From the NCBI GenBank assembly GCA_033675265.1, contig JAUJYZ010000753.1, positions 118,501 through 182,500 of the forward strand: DNA of 64,000 nt. The letters run 5' to 3'. A program made the position numbers and the translations under genes. Origin of the DNA: Actinostola sp. cb2023. Lineage: Eukaryota; Cnidaria; Anthozoa; Actiniaria; Actinostolidae. The notes under the pieces are model-generated. The model was given only the letters and a program-made list of their open reading frames with translations, did no database searches and had not been told where the DNA came from. Of this stretch, positions 43,501 through 64,000 are shown in pieces; within the stretch, counting starts at the first letter, position 1, and each line of letters begins with the position of its first letter.

Positions 43501-46500
43501 GATGGTATTTCAAGCTGTACTGAACTGCATGGATCACAGGGAAGTAGACACATGCAAGGATGCCAGGTCAGAAGAATTGAACTGAGGACTTCTCATGATC
43601 ACCTGTCGTTGCTTGCCTTCCATGCCACAGTCCTGTTGCATCTTCCGCTAAGGTGCAACCTGCGTGCTTCATGTTCGCTGCTGACGTCATGCACAGACAG
43701 GCCATGTAATACACACAAACCACCTGATCCGAGAGACACGAGTACCTGAGGATAAAAAATACCATACATGACAGCTACATGTATGTAAGATGTAGCCACA
43801 GTGTACTAGCTGAATCCCCGATTACATAGAGTACTAAAGTGTGACGTCACGAAACAATTAATTTTGATTTTATAAATTTTTGATTTCCAGTTCAGATAGA
43901 ATATCATGAAAGAAGTTCACACACCAATTTTTATGACAATCGGTTAAATGACCGCTATTTAACCGATTGTCATAAAAATTGGTGTGTGAGCTTCTTTCAA
44001 TTCATGATATTCTATCTGAACTGGAAATCAAAAAAGTATAAAATCAAAAATTATTTTTTATGACGTCATCACTTTAGTACTCTATTCAAAGTTGGATCTC
44101 TCTGTAATTTCACAACCATGCTACAGTCAAACCTCTATTAGCCGATTTCCAGGAATTTGAGTGAAAGTGACCCCTTCATCGATAGAAGGTGACCGCTTAA
44201 TAGAGGTGGCCGCTTAATAAAGGTCAACTTTACAGTAAGTTTTGGGACCGATTTCCGGGAATTTGAGTGAAAGTGACCACTTAATAAAGGGTGACTGCTT
44301 AACACTAGAGGGCCGCTTAATAGAGGGTGACCGCTTAATAGAGGGCCGCTTAATTAATAGAGGTTTGACTGTATATCCATAAAATTAATGGTAACTGTAG
44401 GAAAACATATTCCTACCTTTGGGAGATCTTTCTTGGTACTCGTCCCATACAAAAGAGGGCCAAGGAGGTCATAAGCTGTCTCATTGTATATCTCTAGGAA
44501 GGAGATCTTGATGGAAGCACATTCTTCTTTGAGATTCTCAATTTCTTTGAAGATGAATGACAGAGTTTGAGGGATAAGACCATGTCTGTGAGATCTGTAA
44601 GTATATAACACACCTAGCATCAGCCTATGCAGACATTATACACATTACTAAAGGGCCGTTAACACGGGCGATTTTGTCGGCGATTTTATCGCCGTGAAGT
44701 TAATGCAACCACAAATCGCCTGTGTAAACTACCGGCGATTCCAGTCGCGGCGATAAGCGGCAACATGCTCGAAATTTTGTGCAACTTCGTGGCGATAAAG
44801 TTGCTGACAAAATCGCCGATAAAATCGCCTGTGCAAATTAAAACGGTCCTTAAATCATACCAAGAAAATTTATTCATTTGATATCAATACAAATTTATAG
44901 ATTGATATTGATAATTGATAATCCAAAAATTTGCGACAATCGATTGAAAAATCAATAATCAAAATGGATATAATAGAGAGGAGGTTGCGTAAAGGGTTTG
45001 GGCCAAGGAGGGGGACATGAGGGCTCGCGGTGTTGCAGTATCCGTTGATTTTTTGTGCGGTATTACGGTATTTTTTTTTTTGAGATGCGGTATTGCGGTA
45101 TCGTCCTGGTCTGCGGTATTTGGCAATTTTGGCCTACGGTATACGGTGAAATCCAAATTTCTTTAGCGTATTTCGGTATTTCGGTGTTTTCCAAAACAAA
45201 ACTACTGTTATTTCAAATTTCAATTTTAGAAGCAGTATTACGGAATGTTTATTTTTTTGATGCGGTATTGTGGTATCAGTTACCCCCCCCTCCCAACGTC
45301 CCCCTCGCTAAGCATTGCTGTTTTGATGGCAGTATTTTTGTGACTATTGATTGGTTAACGATTGAACAATACCAATCAATATCAATTAACTATTTTTTTC
45401 GATTGATATCAACTTATCTATTGGATTTCCGCTCATCGATTTTATTGATTAGTTAATTACGCCGAGTACAGTATAACTACCCGGGGGGTGACTCCCATAT
45501 ATAAAGTGGTTGGGATGCTCGTCGTACCTTTTAGGGGTCCAGATCCACGATTTGGTACCAATTAGGGTGTCACAAATCTAAAAGGACCACAAGAGACTAA
45601 GCCGGTATCATTTAGAGTGTTTGTTAGTAAATAAGATACCCGAGATAAGATAATGACAGCCGGAATGACAGTTGTAGCTTTTGTCACTTTAGGATTGGTA
45701 CCTTTTAGGGGTAAAGATTATTTGTTGTCATGCCCACCTGGACAAGACTCGACTCAGGTACCTTTTAGGGGTCATTTTCAAAATTTTCAACGAGCATCCC
45801 AACCACGTACTTTATATATGGGAGTCTCCCCCCCGGGTATAACTAGCTATCAGTGAATAAAATCCATCCAATAGCTTGCTTCAACGTTGTCCCATTTCAG
45901 ACCATGTGACCATTACCTGGAGCATAAACTACTTTCTTTCTTATTAACGCATGAACAAATACATTGATATGAAAATACTTTATACAAAGAATGTTAAATC
46001 CCAAGAGATCTGAACTGGGAAAACATAGCAAGCTAAAGAGACCTTCTATTGTGAGGAGGTGTTCCTTGGTGGAAATTCGATTGTCATTCGATACGCGGGA
46101 TTAACCTTTGATTTGTTTTCGAACCAAGAGAACTAGAAATTTATTTTCGCATGCTTTATCTGGAAATGGTCCAAAATCTGACTTTTACCATGGCAACTAA
46201 ATCATACCAAGCAAATACAGTGGAACCTCCCGTAAGCGACCACCCAAAATGTCAAGCTTGGTGGTCACTTACGAGAGGTTCCAACTATAGTGATTTGACT
46301 TGGAACTGAACTTTTGGTATTTTGGAAAACTGGTCGCTTACAATGGTCGCTTAATTACAAGAGTGGTCGCAACCGGAGGTTCAACTGTGTATCTTTTACC
46401 ATGCATAATACCACGACTCTACTATAGCAATACTCCAGTAATGTTTCAAGTTGTTTTAAACACCACTATACTCCTATTCGGAAATTGCCAAAAGATGCAT

Positions 46501-49500
46501 TCATTAATTATAATGATGGTTAGTTAGCATGTAGCCGGTGTAAATTATTCATAAAAAACAATGACGTGAAAAAATTCAATATTGGATTTAAATTATTTTT
46601 TTTGATATCAATCAATATGAATTCATCCATTGATATTGATAATTGATGATCCAAAAATTTGACTATCGATTGAAAAATTGATAATCAAGATATAATAGAG
46701 AGGAATATTGAATCTTTATTTAAATGTATTATTATTATTATTGTTGCTAGCTAGTTTACTTTGTAAGAGCATAGAGACAATAGTATTATGCTCCGAATAC
46801 ATATTATTATTATTATTATACTAATTTTTTCGATTGATTTATCTATTGGATGATTAGTTACGCCGAGTACAGTATAACTACTGTGAATCAAATCCATCCC
46901 ATAGACCTCTTTAGCATGCTTTGATGTTGTCCCACCATGTGACCATTCCCTAGAGCATAAATTACTTTCTTTCTTGTTAACGCATGAACAAATACATTGA
47001 TATGAAAATACTTTAAATAAGGAATGTTAAATCCCAAGGGATCTGAACTGGGAAAACATGGCAAGCTAAAAGAGGTCTATTGTGAGGAGGTGTTCCTTGG
47101 TGGAAATTCGATTGTCATTCGATACGCGGGATTAACCTTTGATTTGTTTTCGAACCAAGAGAACTAGAAATTTATTTTCGCATGCTTTATCTGGAAATGG
47201 TCCAAAATCTGACTTTTACCATGGCAACTAAATCATACCAAGCAAATACAGTGGAACCTCCCGTAAGCGACCACCCAAAATGTCAAGCTTGGTGGTCACT
47301 TACGAGAGGTTCCAACTATGATGATTTGACTTGGAACTGAACTTTTGGTATTTTGGAAAACTGGTCGCTTACAATGGTCGCTTAATTACAAGAGTGGTCG
47401 CAACCGGAGGTTCAACTGTGTATCTTTTACCATGCATAATACCACGACTCTACTATAGCAATACTCCAGTAATGTTTCAAGTTGTTTTAAACACCACTAT
47501 ACTCCTATTCGGAAATTGCCAAAAGATGCATTCATTAATTATAATGATGGTTAGTTAGCATGTAGCCGGTGTAAATTATTCATAAAAAACAATGACGTGA
47601 AAAAATTCAATATTGGATTTAAATTATTTTTTTTGATATCAATCAATATGAATTCATCCATTGATATTGATAATTGATGATCCAAAAATTTGACTATCGA
47701 TTGAAAAATTGATAATCAAGATATAATAGAGAGGAATATTGAATCTTTATTTAAATGTATTATTATTATTATTGTTGCTAGCTAGTTTACTTTGTAAGAG
47801 CATAGAGACAATAGTATTATGCTCCGAATACATATTATTATTATTATTATACTAATTTTTTCGATTGATTTATCTATTGGATGATTAGTTACGCCGAGTA
47901 CAGTATAACTACTGTGAATCAAATCCATCCCATAGACCTCTTTAGCATGCTTTGATGTTGTCCCACCATGTGACCATTCCCTAGAGCATAAATTACTTTC
48001 TTTCTTGTTAACGCATGAACAAATACATTGATATGAAAATACTTTAAATAAGGAATGTTAAATCCCAAGGGATCTGAACTGGGAAAACATGGCAAGCTAA
48101 AAGAGGTCTATTGTGAGGAGGTGTTCCTTGGTGGAAATTCGATTGTCATTCGATACGCGGGATTAACCTTTGATTTGTTTTCGAACCAAGAGAACTAGAA
48201 ATTTATTTTCGCATGCTTTATCTGGAAATGGTCCAAAATCTGACTTTTACCATGGCAACTAAATCATACCAAGCAAATACAGTGGAACCTCCCGTAAGCG
48301 ACCACCCAAAATGTCAAGCTTGGTGGTCACTTACGAGAGGTTCCAACTATGATGATTTGACTTGGAACTGAACTTTTGGTATTTTGGAAAACTGGTCGCT
48401 TACAATGGTCGCTTAATTACAAGAGTGGTCGCAACCGGAGGTTCAACTGTGTATCTTTTACCATGCATAATACCACGACTCTACTATAGCAATACTCCAG
48501 TAATGTTTCAAGTTGTTTTAAACACCACTATACTCCTATTCGGAAATTGCCAAAAGATGCATTCATTAATTATAATGATGGTTAGTTAGCATGTAGCCGG
48601 TGTAAATTATTCATAAAAAACAATGACGTGAAAAAATTCAATATTGGATTAAAAAATTTTTTTTTATATCAATCAATATGAATTTATCCATTGATATTGA
48701 TAATTGATGATCCAAAAATTTGACTATCGATTGAAAAATTGATAATCAAGATATAATAGAGAGGAATATTGAATCTTTATTTAAATGTATTATTATTATT
48801 ATTGTTGCTAGCTAGTTTACTTTGTAAGAGCATAGAGACAATAGTATTATGCTCCGAATACATATTATTATTATTATTATACTAATTTTTTCGATTGATT
48901 TATCTATTGGATGATTAGTTACGCCGAGTACAGTATAACTACTGTGAATCAAATCCATCCCATAGACCTCTTTAGCATGCTTTGATGTTGTCCCACCATG
49001 CGACCATTCCCTAGAGCATAAATTACTTTCTTTCTTGTTAACGCATGAACAAATACATTGATATGAAAATACTTTAAATAAGGAATGTTAAATCCCAAGA
49101 GATCTGAACTGGGAAAACATGGCAAGCTAAAAGAGGTCTATTGTGAGGAGGTGTTCCTTGGTGGAAATTCGATTGTCATTCGATACGCGGGATTAACCTT
49201 TGATTTGTTTTCGAACCAAGAGAACTAGAAATTTATTTTCGCATGCTTTATCTGGAAATGGTCCAAAATCTGACTTTTACCATGGCAACAAACAACTTAA
49301 AAATTCCAAATTATTTTCACATCAAGGCAAACAATTTCTAAAACTATCTGAAAGTAAATTGTAAGAGAAAGACGATCGCCGATCTGAGGTTCGCACGATT
49401 GATTTTATGATTTATCCCCGTGTAATCGAACACTCACCTTTCTTTGCTGAGATCTTCTCCTTCAACCGTGTAAGTCTTGCCAGTGCCAGTTTGACCGTAG

Positions 49501-49763
49501 GCGAAAATCGTCCCATTATAACCCAAAATGAACTTCTCAACCACGTCCTTTGCTGCTTTGTCAAATACTTCGGCTTGTGTCACGTCCTCTTTGAAAATCT
49601 TATCGAATGTAAAACCGATTTCGGAGGCTGCATTGCGTTGACTTGGAGGGCGAACTGTACTAGTCTTGCCCCTCGATGCGATCAGTCTGTCCCCTTGGAT
49701 GTCTACGATCCTTGTCTGAGAAGAGCATGGATGTACTCGAGCGTATACCTTAATCGTGGCCAT
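26668..49763 (-). CDS. KIF6: Kinesin motor protein, kinesin-9 / KIF6-like, complete, 14 coding exons
   Basis: Exons in transcript order (minus strand): 49763-49438, 44594-44417, 43745-43603, 43039-42968, 41749-41481, 40705-40565, 40050-39933, 38994-38889, 36309-36213, 32256-32064, 31407-31129, 30587-30455, 29233-29102, 27966-26668. All introns are GT-AG and phases join to 1,161 codons. The motor is at the extreme N-terminus: P-loop GQTGTGKT (residues 90-97), switch I NDRSSRSH (214-221), switch II DLAGSE (247-252), then YRNSLLTMLLQDSLGGN and TCRFAQRVARV. Motor plus LIKRLQ neck fits kinesin-9 (KIF6/KIF9), which serves motile cilia; DLPKV after the LEIYNE helix favours KIF6. The tail is Ser/Pro/Lys-rich and ends in an IQ-like helix VIQRAFRRYRR. 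Oddities: ~60 extra residues between the switch II helix and YRNS, a diverged segment before switch I, and a longer tail than vertebrate KIF6 (~810 aa). A separate divergent paralogue is possible. Confidence 0.92.
28168..28312. mobile_element. Foldback element, TTTAGTACTATT family, copy 1
   Basis: GTGCAATTTAGAAAAGC and inverse enclose AAATAGTACTAA words. A similar centre occurs at 52,983-53,075. In the last kinesin intron. Confidence 0.7.
28705..28912 (+). mobile_element. tRNA-derived SINE
   Basis: Head AGCAAGGATGGCTTAGTTGG with B-box-like GGTTCGATTCACATCCTTG, in which both ends pair as an acceptor stem (AAGGATG/CATCCTT). It is followed by a ~130-bp body and a TTAAATAAAG tail. No functional anticodon arm is convincing. 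Located in kinesin intron 13, antisense to the gene. Confidence 0.65.
29250..30395. repeat. (CAGT)n with GGAT interruptions, ~1.15 kb, in kinesin intron 12
   Basis: CAGTCAGTGGATCAGT and CAGTCAAT words in irregular order. Three overlapping long open frames (Ser/Gln/Val/Trp-rich) exist only because neither strand's repeat words contain stops in those frames. Confidence 0.95.
30612..31075. repeat. (ATC/ACC)n microsatellite, kinesin intron 11
   Basis: CATCAT and CACTACCTCCATCATC words, imperfect ~30-33-bp higher-order repetition. Confidence 0.95.
31455..31735. repeat. Poly(A) tract and (ATC)n tracts, kinesin intron 10
   Basis: A ~70-nt A-rich run (31,455-31,525) passes directly into ATCATC, and a second ATC tract lies at 31,681-31,730. 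On the sense (minus) strand the A run is a T run upstream of the exon 11 acceptor. Confidence 0.95.
32400..36110. repeat. 57-bp satellite, ~63 copies, in kinesin intron 9
   Basis: Unit TAAGACAGACACCTTTGCCT followed by GGTCCATGCTGCACTG and TTTTATTATAAATTCTCTC. Most copies are very similar, with G(C/T)CTGG and TCC(A/C)TG variants and several shortened units. The 57-bp period is divisible by three, hence long ORFs on both strands. A related array is at 53,430-53,910 in SCYL2 intron 2, and a single related word cluster is at 24,025-24,090. Confidence 0.97.
36408..36828. mobile_element. Foldback element, ~420 bp, kinesin intron 8
   Basis: ATTGGCCACTACAAAAAAGA at the left and TCTTTTTTGTAATGGCCAAT at the right; the arms continue AGCAGGGGACTGAG / AGTCCCCTGCT. 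The interior is AT-rich and non-coding. Confidence 0.85.
36903..36985. mobile_element. ~70-bp palindromic element, family G, copy 1
   Basis: TGATCAAAACCCAAATTCTC with inverse GAGAATTTAGATTTTGATCA around AAATTCAAAGAATCTC. Other copies are at 42,876-42,950, 57,492-57,568 and 63,698-63,772. Confidence 0.8.
37061..38800. mobile_element. CAAACCTCTATT TIR element expanded by an internal satellite
   Basis: Ends TACAGTCAAACCTCTATC and ATAGAGGTTCCACAGCTGTA bound ~20 tandem units starting CAGTGGTCAATGCGGTCCTA. Units alternate between 60 bp and longer forms (78-98 bp) depending on whether a CCAACCTCTATTTAGCGG segment is included. The array words themselves repeat the terminal sequence. Sits in kinesin intron 8. 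Confidence 0.85.
39425..39475 (-). repeat. Degenerate hammerhead-like motif
   Basis: On the minus strand GGTGATGACTGTAGACACTG leads into TCGAAACAATGG, i.e. TGATGA, an imperfect stem and GAAAC. It lacks the leading C of the CUGANGA core and the GUC cleavage triplet. Probably a decayed Penelope-like element end. Confidence 0.35.
39505..39870. mobile_element. Foldback element, family E, copy 2
   Basis: Reverse-orientation relative of 14,815-15,180, sharing GCGCACTCTGATTGG, CTCACGTCATCGGCATAG, AAATGGTCAACGCTTCAGC and CCATCGAGTTATGGA. It contains an internal ~62-bp direct duplication (GCTAAGCACTCAAGAAGCTA twice). Kinesin intron 7. Confidence 0.75.
40370..40530. repeat. (GGAT/GAAT)n microsatellite, kinesin intron 6
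   Basis: Degenerate GAATGGAT and TTAATTAA words between exons 6 and 7. Confidence 0.8.
40785..41445. repeat. (GAATGGAT)n satellite, kinesin intron 5
   Basis: ~660 bp of GAAT, GGAT and AGAT tetramers, with a higher-order ~70-bp repetition around 41,230-41,430. Confidence 0.95.
41815..42680. repeat. (GAT)n satellite with GGTGGTTGATG units, kinesin intron 4
   Basis: GATGATGATGGTGGTTGATG and ATTCATGATGATG words in ~120-130-bp higher-order copies. Fills most of the intron. Confidence 0.95.
42876..42950. mobile_element. ~70-bp palindromic element, family G, copy 2
   Basis: CTGATCAAAAATTAAATTCC with inverse-type GGAGAATTTGGGTTTTGATC; ends 18 bp before the donor-side end of kinesin exon 4. Confidence 0.75.
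43090..43510. mobile_element. Family H dispersed repeat, copy 1
   Basis: Inner palindrome AGTGTTACCTAGGAGAAGC / GTAACACTTCTCG, then AAGTTTTCTATTTCTTTTAT and AGCGCATGTGCTGTCTGCTC. The latter parts recur at 51,960-52,010 and 52,825-53,180 in SCYL2 intron 1. Confidence 0.65.
43826..44085. mobile_element. Foldback MITE, ~255 bp
   Basis: GAGTACTAAAGTGTGACGTC and inverse GACGTCATCACTTTAGTACTC; the arms are almost complete through the centre CGGTTAAATGACCGCTATTTAACCG (a perfect hairpin). Kinesin intron 2. Confidence 0.9.
44122..44375. mobile_element. CAAACCTCTATT TIR element, short copy
   Basis: ACAGTCAAACCTCTATTAG and inverse AATAGAGGTTTGACTGTA flank ~220 bp rich in GACC(G)CTTAATA(G)AGG words. 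Same termini as the satellite-bearing 37,061-38,800 element. Confidence 0.9.
44649..44853. mobile_element. Foldback MITE rich in GGCGATTTT
   Basis: AAGGGCCGTTAACACGGGCG with GATTTTGTCGGCGATTTTAT at the left and their inverse at the right, 205 bp. Kinesin intron 1. Confidence 0.85.
44870..49288. repeat. 1,031-bp tandem repeat, ~3.4 close copies plus a diverged first copy
   Basis: Identical landmarks recur exactly 1,031 bp apart (for example 46,300, 47,331, 48,362), with only a few substitutions between copies. A diverged, twice-interrupted copy precedes them from ~44,870. The last copy breaks off at ~49,288 within TTACCATGGCAAC. Each unit contains an AACCTC(C)CGTAAGCGACCA foldback segment and ATT microsatellites. 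It fills most of kinesin intron 1. Confidence 0.95.
45480..45837. mobile_element. 358-bp TIR element with 8-bp target duplication
   Basis: Ends CCCGGGGGGTGACTCCC and inverse GGGAGTCTCCCCCCCGGG. Flanked by TATAACTA on both sides (45,472-45,479 and 45,838-45,845). The later 1,031-bp copies show the uninterrupted site. An 8-bp duplication is typical of hAT elements; no transposase is present. Confidence 0.85.
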
Positions 49764-50257
49764 TTATACTATTAATTGGGTCCACAGTCCGATTGACAAA
49801 GGAGCTCAAATTGACATGCGATCATTGCTTCGATCTGCAACCAGACACACCGAGAGACAGTCAAACCAAAGGTCGTCAGGCCCATCTTGGAGTCCGACGA
49901 TTTCTGTCTTAACGTGTATTTAGACCAGCCAACAGCTCGGGGATTTGGATCTGTGTCCACGGCGCTCAACTCATGGCTGTTCAAAAGTAATGACAGAAAT
50001 TACACGCTTTGTTTTTCACTAGAAAAATCACTTTGAAATTTACCGCATCGCTGAGCGTGACGATAGTGAACTCATGTGTGAAGTGCCGTTACACGATGTC
50101 AAAAAATGTCCCTCCGGCCGTCAAAAAGTCCTAAATAAAAATCCAAATAAATAGCAACAAAATACAATAACTTTAAAATTGTTGAGTGCGAGACTGATCT
50201 TAAAAATAAATATTTTTTCATATTTCTTATTTTCAGCTTCGCGTTGCGCGTACTTCT

Positions 50258-50268
50258 ACGCATGCGCA
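50258..50268. promoter_or_regulatory. NRF1-like site, distal copy
   Basis: ACGCATGCGCA closely matches the NRF1 palindrome (GCGCATGCGC core). Roughly 500 bp upstream of the kinesin start and in the distal copy of the duplicated segment. Confidence 0.4.
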
Positions 50269-50334
50269 TTAGCTTTAAAAAAATCCTAAAAAAATTCAAA
50301 TAAATAGCTACAAAACTACAATAACTTCAAAATT

Positions 50335-50967
50335 AAGATCATACAGAACTGTGAGAGAAACATTAAATCAAAGAAAGAACAGACCTCCAGTTCCAGTACA
50401 ATGACCAACGACGTCGAGGAACAAAAAAGATCAATTGTTGTCCTTCCTTACGTTAAAGGCGTGTCCGAGAAAATTAGCAGAGTTTTGAAACAACACAACT
50501 TGGATGTTGCTTACCGCCCTCTGACCAAACTGTGCAATCTCTTTCCACGACCAAAAGATCGCAAAGATCCAAGCAGCGAAACTGACATAGTATACAAAAT
50601 CAAATGCTCAGAATGTGATTTTGTATACTATGGCCAGACAGGCAGATCAATGAAAACACGAACTTCGGAGCACAGAGGAGCCATTGCTCACAACCACCCT
50701 AACTCAAAGATAGCACAGCACAGCAACGAAACAGGACATTCTTTTGACTTTAAAAACATTACAATTGTGGACAGAGAAAAAAACTACCACCAGAGGCTTT
50801 TCCTTGAAGCGTGGTTCACGGGCCAAGATGCCAACGCAGGGAATGATTGCATTCAAATTTCTGAAGTCTACAAGACCATCATGGGACTAAGAAATAAGCG
50901 CGCGCAAGGACATCAAGCGCGCGCCGCAAACGTTAAGTATTTCAAAGATCGCAACGTTTCCGATTAA
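50335..50967 (+). CDS. Penelope-like element ORF, C-terminal part with GIY-YIG endonuclease domain (partial)
   Basis: The frame is open from the left edge of the insertion (no in-frame start needed) to TAA at 50,965-50,967, 210 residues; the first ATG is at 50,401. The sequence reads VVLPYVKGVSEKISRVLK, then a linker, then IVYKIKCSECDFVYYGQTGR with downstream RTSEH and a later LEAWF. This is the GIY-YIG endonuclease layout that follows the reverse transcriptase in Penelope-like elements: a Cys-x-x-Cys just before the Y-Y-G box, a catalytic-type arginine and a distal glutamate. The reverse transcriptase itself is missing by truncation. The intact frame suggests a recent insertion. It is not a host gene. 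Confidence 0.8.
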   Translation, partial: KIIQNCERNIKSKKEQTSSSSTMTNDVEEQKRSIVVLPYVKGVSEKISRVLKQHNLDVAYRPLTKLCNLFPRPKDRKDPSSETDIVYKIKCSECDFVYYGQTGRSMKTRTSEHRGAIAHNHPNSKIAQHSNETGHSFDFKNITIVDREKNYHQRLFLEAWFTGQDANAGNDCIQISEVYKTIMGLRNKRAQGHQARAANVKYFKDRNVSD

Positions 50968-50969
50968 TA

Positions 50970-51003
50970 CTGATGAAGGCCATTGATTAATGGCCGAAAC
51001 GTC
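50970..51003 (+). ncRNA. Hammerhead-ribozyme-like motif at the retroelement 3' end
   Basis: CTGATGA (50,970-50,976), stem II GGCCA/TGGCC (50,978-50,982 with 50,991-50,995, 8-nt loop), GAAA, then CGTC. This matches CUGANGA-stem II-GAA with a minimal stem III (A-C paired with G-U, no loop) before the C cleavage site. Stem I is short (three A-T pairs: 50,967-50,969 with 51,004-51,006). Hammerheads with minimal stem III are known from Penelope-like elements. Activity is not shown. Confidence 0.6.
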
Positions 51004-51132
51004 TATATGAAAAACAGAAGTCAGAGACAAACACCAATCCTTTAATAACTTCAAAATTGTTGCCTGAGAGCTAGAAATCTTTAAACATAATCGTCAAAAT
51101 AATTATTTTTTCATTTTCCAGTGCGTACTTCT

Positions 51133-51143
51133 ACGCATGCGCA
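51133..51143. promoter_or_regulatory. NRF1-like site, proximal to SCYL2
   Basis: Second ACGCATGCGCA, about 210 bp upstream of the SCYL2 ATG and identical to the copy at 50,258. Consistent with a CpG-type housekeeping promoter. Confidence 0.45.
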
Positions 51144-51350
51144 ATAGCTTTTTTTTGAAATTATAAATTCAAAATGGCGGGCAGAGTGTGTCGTGTCAAA
51201 GTAATTCTCACCCCAAAAATATGATTTTTAGTCGTGAAAATCGTCAAATGATTTAAACTGAGCAGTACTAGAAGGTATATCAATATCTTATAAGCCAGGA
51301 CGCTTGTTTTTGAGCTCAGCAAGTAAGAAATAACGCTAAAAATAACCAAA

Positions 51351-63925
<12,575 letters not shown>

Positions 63926-64000
63926 GTATGTACAACTAGAGAGTAGTTCGTACTTCACATAATAATAATGATGATGATGATGATGATGATGATATAATAA

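Larger units (their letters stand above)
50335..51043 (+). mobile_element. 5'-truncated Penelope-like retroelement with 15-bp target duplications
   Basis: 709 bp flanked by the direct repeat AATAACTTCAAAATT (50,320-50,334 and 51,044-51,058). It contains the 3' end of an ORF (open from the first base), then a hammerhead-like motif. 5' truncation plus target duplication is what target-primed insertion leaves. Confidence 0.8.
50127..51150. repeat. ~155-bp duplicated promoter segment (second copy split by a retroelement)
   Basis: Copy 1 runs ~50,127-50,277 and copy 2 ~50,285-50,334 plus 51,059-51,150. Each has AAATAAATAGC(A/T)ACAAAA, ACAATAACTT(T/C)AAAATTG and CGTACTTCTACGCATGCGCA. It lies between the divergent kinesin and SCYL2 genes. 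Confidence 0.75.

Noticed and set aside
46300..48589. The same 75-codon ORF three times
   Set aside because: Occurs once per 1,031-bp repeat unit; begins in a foldback segment, no protein-like features, so repeated simply because the DNA is.
49407..49775. 122-codon ORF on the + strand
   Set aside because: Antisense shadow of the kinesin first exon, whose minus-strand frame contains the P-loop.
50335..50967. Host gene with GIY-YIG domain
   Set aside because: Bounded by exact 15-bp target duplications, lacks its own start context and is 5'-truncated; best explained as a retroelement fragment.

Overview
This is a eukaryotic, animal-type genomic window. Genes are split into many short GT-AG exons, and the introns and spacers are packed with foldback (MITE-like) elements, tRNA-derived SINEs and simple-sequence arrays. 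The proteins are typical metazoan ones. The repeat style (short palindromic elements, a CAAACCTCTATT-type terminal inverted repeat family, a Penelope-like retroelement tail with a hammerhead-like motif) suggests a marine invertebrate, most probably an anthozoan cnidarian. That placement is inference and was not checked against any database.

Layout. (1) 1-667: last exon of an IQ-motif, axonemal N-DRC-like protein (DRC9/DRC10 type), + strand. (2) 668-6,497: spacer with a 12-bp satellite locked inside terminal inverted repeats, several foldback elements, a possible isolated coding exon on the - strand and an intact tRNA-Ser(AGA). (3) 6,502-20,303: complete nucleosome assembly protein 1-like gene (NAP1L1 type), + strand, 18 coding exons, 412 aa, ending in a CaaX-type CKQQ; a 5' non-coding exon ending at 3,791 is likely. 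(4) 20,304-26,667: spacer with a 60-bp telomere-like tandem array and many inverted-repeat elements. (5) 49,763 down to 26,668: complete kinesin gene (kinesin-9/KIF6-like) on the - strand, 14 coding exons, 1,161 aa, N-terminal motor with a ~60-residue insertion and a C-terminal IQ motif. Its introns hold large arrays (57-bp, 60-98-bp and 1,031-bp units). (6) 49,764-51,350: divergent promoter region shared with SCYL2. A ~155-bp segment carrying an NRF1-like site is duplicated, and the second copy is split by a 5'-truncated Penelope-like element with 15-bp target duplications. (7) 51,351 to the window edge: first 13 exons (604 codons) of SCYL2, a Scy1-like pseudokinase with HEAT repeats, continuing beyond the window.

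Functionally the genes are unrelated housekeeping and ciliary genes: histone chaperone, clathrin-coat/trafficking pseudokinase, and two cilium-type proteins (N-DRC subunit, kinesin-9). No operon or cluster logic is evident beyond the head-to-head kinesin/SCYL2 pair. Many long apparent ORFs in the window are translations of repeats whose period is a multiple of three, or simple repeats lacking stops, and are not genes. The most unusual material is in the repeats: hammerhead-ribozyme-like motifs at four loci (one pair head-to-head inside a palindrome), tandem satellites enclosed by terminal inverted repeats, a ~70-bp palindrome family at four loci, and elements whose empty sites can be read within the same window.
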